NCBI GenBank assembly: GCA_041752395.1
Contig: JBGSWN010000224.1
Location: 28,575 to 92,574 of the forward strand
Origin: UBA6168 sp041752395
Lineage (GTDB): Bacteria > Bacteroidota > Bacteroidia > Chitinophagales > Saprospiraceae
Direction of reading: 5' to 3'
Length of the DNA stretch: 64,000 bases
Each line of letters starts with the position of its first letter. Position 1 is the first letter of the stretch. The notes under the pieces were generated by a model. That model saw only the letters and a program-made list of their open reading frames with translations, was not told the origin of the DNA and did no database searches. The translations under genes and the position numbers were made by a program. Shown piece after piece: positions 60,935 through 64,000 of this stretch.

Positions 60935-62299
60935 TTATTTGATAAAAACAGCCGCTCCAGCCCTTGCTGAAAAACTCTTAGAATCAGCCGGATTTATCAA
61001 CGAAAAAAGGTTGTCCGTTACCCCAAAGATTTGAACCGTCCCAAGGTTAAAAGTAAAATTCAGACCGAAATTGTTGTAGCTGTCTGGCTGCTTGAAGGCA
61101 TAAGTAGCACCCACATTTACCTGTTCGATGGGGCTGAAATTCACGCCAACGGCCAAGGACGAGTACGGCTCATCCCGGTAATTTTCATTGTAATACAAGC
61201 CGCTTAAAGTCCATTTTTCATTCATTTTGTAACGGGCACTGAGGTAAATCTTGCGGGTGAGCGTAGTGGTGTAGCTGCCGCTGGTTTCTTTCACTTTGAA
61301 AATCGCCTTGAGCGTGTCCAGCGCATCGCTGAAATTGACGGAATCGCCCGTCAGCGCACCAGAGAAATCGAGGCCATCGTATTGGTAGGTTTGGGTGGCT
61401 TCGTAATTGGTCACGTTGTCGTCCCAAGTAATTTTGCCAAGGTCGAGTACGCTGGCGGCGAGGTCGAGTTTGCCGAGTTCGGCGCGCAGGCCGAAGTCAA
61501 GCGCCATGCCGTTATTCTTGCTGAAAAACTTCTTGGCCGTCAGTTTTGCATATTTGAAATTCACGTTCACATCCTCAAATTCTTGGTAGTCAATCGTATT
61601 GGCGGAGTGCAAAATATAGTCGCCATTCAAGGTGATTTGGTAAACATCGGGGTCGGTGTAGAGGCTGGCCGAGTGGTGGTTTTTATCGGTCGCAGCTCCG
61701 GCGATGCCGCTCAGGAATTTGACATTTGCACCGAGCGTCACTGACCCAAGCTTGTAAGCCAAACCCGTCATAAGTTCATGATAACCAGTCAGTTCCACCT
61801 CATTCCCCAGCTCCACAGTCTGGCCGATGAACTGTGCATTGCCCTGCCAAACAAGCTGCGGCAGCGTTTTCGGGTACTTCAAAAAGGAGGTGTATTTCAC
61901 CGTGTGGCCAATGCTGAGGTGCAGGTTGTTCAGTTTAAAACTCAAACTGAGCGAGGGAATTCCCAACTCGTTTCGGATGGAGTTTTGGGGCTGAAGATGG
62001 CCTATGAGTTTGTCAATGTCCACCACCGTTTTGCCGTTTTCCTTCGCAACGATTTGGTTGTAGGTCGGCCCATCGAAAGCGATGGCGCTGTAAATGCCAG
62101 GCAAGCCGATGGTCAGTTTTTTATCCTGCACGAAGGCCGGGTTCGTGGTGTTCGACTGCCAAACATGCGGCATGAAATGGAGGCCAAGTTCTTGCTGGGC
62201 GCTCATTTGCGAAGCGAAAAAAAGGAGGAGAAGGGTGATTAGTGATGGGTGATTGGTGATTGGGCAGCGGCCAATGCGTTGATTGTCAGTTTTTTGCAT
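60935..62299 (-). CDS. DUF5723 family outer-membrane-like protein
   Basis: 454 residues from ATG 62299. The signal peptide is unusual: its N-region (RCPITNHPSLITLLLL) is encoded partly by a heptamer repeat (62235-62262). The mature protein (QQELGLHFMPHVWQSNTTNPAF) is strand-rich and matches the DUF5723 barrel pattern of Bacteroidota (about 450 residues, ending NLFSLINPADSKSFSARAGA). It is probably an outer membrane beta-barrel. A hairpin terminator follows. Confidence 0.86.
   Translation of the reverse strand: MQKTDNQRIGRCPITNHPSLITLLLLFFASQMSAQQELGLHFMPHVWQSNTTNPAFVQDKKLTIGLPGIYSAIAFDGPTYNQIVAKENGKTVVDIDKLIGHLQPQNSIRNELGIPSLSLSFKLNNLHLSIGHTVKYTSFLKYPKTLPQLVWQGNAQFIGQTVELGNEVELTGYHELMTGLAYKLGSVTLGANVKFLSGIAGAATDKNHHSASLYTDPDVYQITLNGDYILHSANTIDYQEFEDVNVNFKYAKLTAKKFFSKNNGMALDFGLRAELGKLDLAASVLDLGKITWDDNVTNYEATQTYQYDGLDFSGALTGDSVNFSDALDTLKAIFKVKETSGSYTTTLTRKIYLSARYKMNEKWTLSGLYYNENYRDEPYSSLAVGVNFSPIEQVNVGATYAFKQPDSYNNFGLNFTFNLGTVQIFGVTDNLFSLINPADSKSFSARAGAAVFIK
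62235..62262. repeat. Heptamer repeat in DUF5723 signal-peptide coding region
   Basis: GTGATTA, GTGATGG, GTGATTG, GTGATTG. It encodes part of the N-region of the signal peptide (ITNHPSLIT) on the minus strand. Confidence 0.75.
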
Positions 62300-62339
62300 G
62301 CTGGATTTGTATTTTCGGTACAATTTCGATGTTTTTTTA

Positions 62340-62392
62340 AAAAGAAAAGGGGCTTCGAGTGCTTTTGTTCAAACTGCTCGAAGCCCCTTTGG
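62340..62392 (-). terminator. Terminator after asnS
   Basis: Stem AAAGGGGCTTCGAG (62346-62359) / CTCGAAGCCCCTTT (62377-62390). On the minus strand a T-rich run follows. Confidence 0.82.
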
Positions 62393-62438
62393 GAGTATTT
62401 GCTGCGTAAAGTTTCACACTATCCCAAGCTGCGACCCA

Positions 62439-62473
62439 ACTCGAAACTCATGGCTCGCAGCTCGAAGCTCCCT
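62439..62473. repeat. Heptamer repeat abutting the asnS stop
   Basis: ACTCGAA, ACTCATG, GCTCGCA, GCTCGAA, GCTCCCT. The last unit ends at 62473, next to the stop codon (62474-62476). Confidence 0.75.
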
Positions 62474-63916
62474 TTAAAACTCTGCTTGCCCAGCCGCACG
62501 TGGGAAGGCAATCACGTCACGGATATTGCTCATGCCCGTGATGAACTGCACCATCCGCTCGAAGCCAAGGCCAAAGCCGGCGTGTGGGCAGCCGCCAAAT
62601 TTGCGCAGCTCCAAATACCACCAAAGCTCCTCTTCGTGGATGCCTTGGTCGTGGATGCGTTCGAGCAGCTTGCCGTGGCGCTCCTCCCGCTGCGAGCCAC
62701 CGATGACCTCGCCGATGTACGGGAACAAGCAGTCCATCGCAGCAACGGTCTCCTTGCCAGCTTCAGTGCCATCGTTTTCCCGCATGTAAAATGCCTTGAT
62801 GGCCTTCGGGTAATCCCGCACGAAGACGGGTTTTTGAAAATGCTTCTCGACGAGGTAGCGCTCGTGCTCGCTCTGGAGGTCCTTGCCCCACTGCACATCG
62901 AATTTGAACTTACCTTTTTTGAAGGTATTTGAATTGCGAAGAATTTCAACAGCCTCGGTGTAGGTGATGCGCTCGAAGTCATTGTCCACCACGAAGCGGA
63001 GCATGTCCACGAGGCCCATCGGGCGGCGGTCTTCCTGCTTCATGTTCTTTTCCTCGTCCTTGATGCGCTTGTCGAGGAAGGCGAGGTCGTCAGGGTAGTT
63101 GTCGAGGATGTGGCGGACGAGGGACTTCACGAAGTCCTCGGCCAGGTCCATGTTGTCGAAAATATCGTTGAAGGCGACCTCCGGCTCAATCATCCAGAAC
63201 TCGGCCAAGTGGCGGGTCGTGAAGGACTGTTCGGCCCGGAAGGTGGGGCCGAAGGTGTAGATTTTGCCCAAAGCCAATGCGGCAATTTCGCCCTGCAACT
63301 GGCCGGAAACGGTCAGGTTCGTGCTTTTTCCGAAGAAATCCTGCTTGAAATCCACTTCGCCGGACTCGGTGCGGGGTGGGTTGTCGAAGTCGAGCGTCGT
63401 CACCCGGAACATCTCACCAGCACCCTCGGCATCGCTGCCCGTCACGATGGGCGTGTGCATGTAGTAGTAACCTTTGTCGTTGAAATATTTGTGGACGGCA
63501 TAAGCCACGGCGTGGCGGATGCGGAAAACGGCGCTGAACGTCTGCGTCCTCATGCGGAAATGCGCTTTTTCCCGCAGGTACTCCATCGTCATGTTTTTCG
63601 GCTGAAGGTGGTAATCTTCTGGAACGCACTCGCCGAGCAGTTCGATGCTGTCGGCCATGAGCTCAACGGCTTGGCCTGCGCCCTGCGACTCGATGAGCTT
63701 GCCCGTGACCGAGATACAGGCGTGGAACTGGATTTTTTTCAAAAATTCCTCATCGAATTTTTCAAAATCAACCACGACTTGTAGCGTGTTGAACGAGGAG
63801 CCATCGTAGAGGGCGATGAAGCGGTTGGAGCGGAAGGAGCGGACCCAACCGGAGACTTTAACTTCGGCACCAATTTCTGGCTGGCGCAATATTTCTGTGA
63901 TTTCAGTTCTTTTCAT
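62474..63916 (-). CDS. asnS: Asparaginyl-tRNA synthetase
   Basis: 480 residues: an OB-fold anticodon-binding domain (VKVSGWVRSFRSNRFIAL), class II motif 2 (TFGPTFRAEQSFTTRHLAEFWM) and motif 3 (GFGLGFERMVQFITGM). The MEPE/WMIEPEVAF block is typical of AsnRS. It charges tRNA-Asn, so the organism does not depend only on transamidation for Asn-tRNA. The stop codon abuts a heptamer repeat. Confidence 0.96.
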   Translation of the reverse strand: MKRTEITEILRQPEIGAEVKVSGWVRSFRSNRFIALYDGSSFNTLQVVVDFEKFDEEFLKKIQFHACISVTGKLIESQGAGQAVELMADSIELLGECVPEDYHLQPKNMTMEYLREKAHFRMRTQTFSAVFRIRHAVAYAVHKYFNDKGYYYMHTPIVTGSDAEGAGEMFRVTTLDFDNPPRTESGEVDFKQDFFGKSTNLTVSGQLQGEIAALALGKIYTFGPTFRAEQSFTTRHLAEFWMIEPEVAFNDIFDNMDLAEDFVKSLVRHILDNYPDDLAFLDKRIKDEEKNMKQEDRRPMGLVDMLRFVVDNDFERITYTEAVEILRNSNTFKKGKFKFDVQWGKDLQSEHERYLVEKHFQKPVFVRDYPKAIKAFYMRENDGTEAGKETVAAMDCLFPYIGEVIGGSQREERHGKLLERIHDQGIHEEELWWYLELRKFGGCPHAGFGLGFERMVQFITGMSNIRDVIAFPRAAGQAEF

Positions 63917-63939
63917 GTTCGGTTTGATTCTGACTTGTG

Positions 63940-64000
63940 GTCGCCCAATTTATTGGGCCGACCGTTTTCTTTATTCGGTCAGCCCAATAAATTGGGCGAC
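63940..64000. repeat. Nested inverted repeat at the window end
   Basis: Perfect 19-bp arms at 63940-63958 and 63982-64000, extended by 5 bp after one mismatch, enclose an 11-nt loop; each arm also contains CCCAAT...ATTGGG symmetry. It lies upstream of asnS and may continue past the window. Confidence 0.8.

Overview
The window reads as chromosomal DNA of a Bacteroidota member, probably a Saprospiria/Chitinophagia-like gliding or particle-associated bacterium. Signs are several secreted proteins ending in type A type IX secretion (T9SS) sorting domains, a TPR/beta-propeller/OmpA protein resembling PorE, CotH and lamin-tail domains, DUF4783 and DUF5723 proteins, a carotenoid cluster, and the near absence of Shine-Dalgarno sequences. 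The exact lineage cannot be fixed from this window. No rRNA, tRNA, CRISPR array or insertion sequence was recognised. About 60 protein genes are supported, and they are mostly housekeeping genes mixed with envelope and secreted proteins.

Layout: 1-15 kb holds a truncated GH3/beta-lactamase fusion, a minimal kinase-like protein, the PorE-like protein, a CotH protein, an acyltransferase, T9SS cargo, a large TPR protein, an LpxH-like phosphoesterase and a fatty-acid desaturase. 15-20 kb holds acylphosphatase and an A+T-rich island of secreted and tail-fibre-like proteins plus an XRE regulator. 20.7-23.8 kb is a crtI-crtB-crtZ carotenoid cluster. 23.9-34 kb is housekeeping: prfA, tsaB, two ArsR paralogues, prs, a VWA protein, thrB-thrC and gpmI. 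34-41 kb holds DUF4783, alkaline phosphatase, dprA, an SH3 protein, an orphan response regulator, ribA, exonuclease III and a PhyH dioxygenase. 41-48 kb holds a very large beta-barrel-like protein, lgt and ferritin. 48-52 kb holds a ParA-type ATPase with an unusual partner and two thioredoxin-fold paralogues. 52-64 kb holds a GHMP kinase, a VAT1-like reductase, a GNAT protein, mobA-moaC, purQ, a coiled-coil protein, a polyprenyl synthase, a DUF5723 protein and asnS.

Three things stand out. (1) A dispersed family of degenerate 7-bp tandem repeats (8-bp at two loci) occurs at about twenty places, often as inverted pairs between genes. It often supplies or touches the stop codon of the neighbouring gene and is also embedded in frame inside at least four genes. 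It resembles the heptanucleotide STRR repeats of cyanobacteria. (2) Two parS-like palindromes lie 380 bp apart in and just after thrC. (3) A ParA-type ATPase is followed by a protein carrying three copies of a short GLxxLL-type motif, like the N-terminal ParA-contact motif of ParB, and a ribbon-helix-helix-like C-terminus. This looks like an uncharacterised positioning pair.
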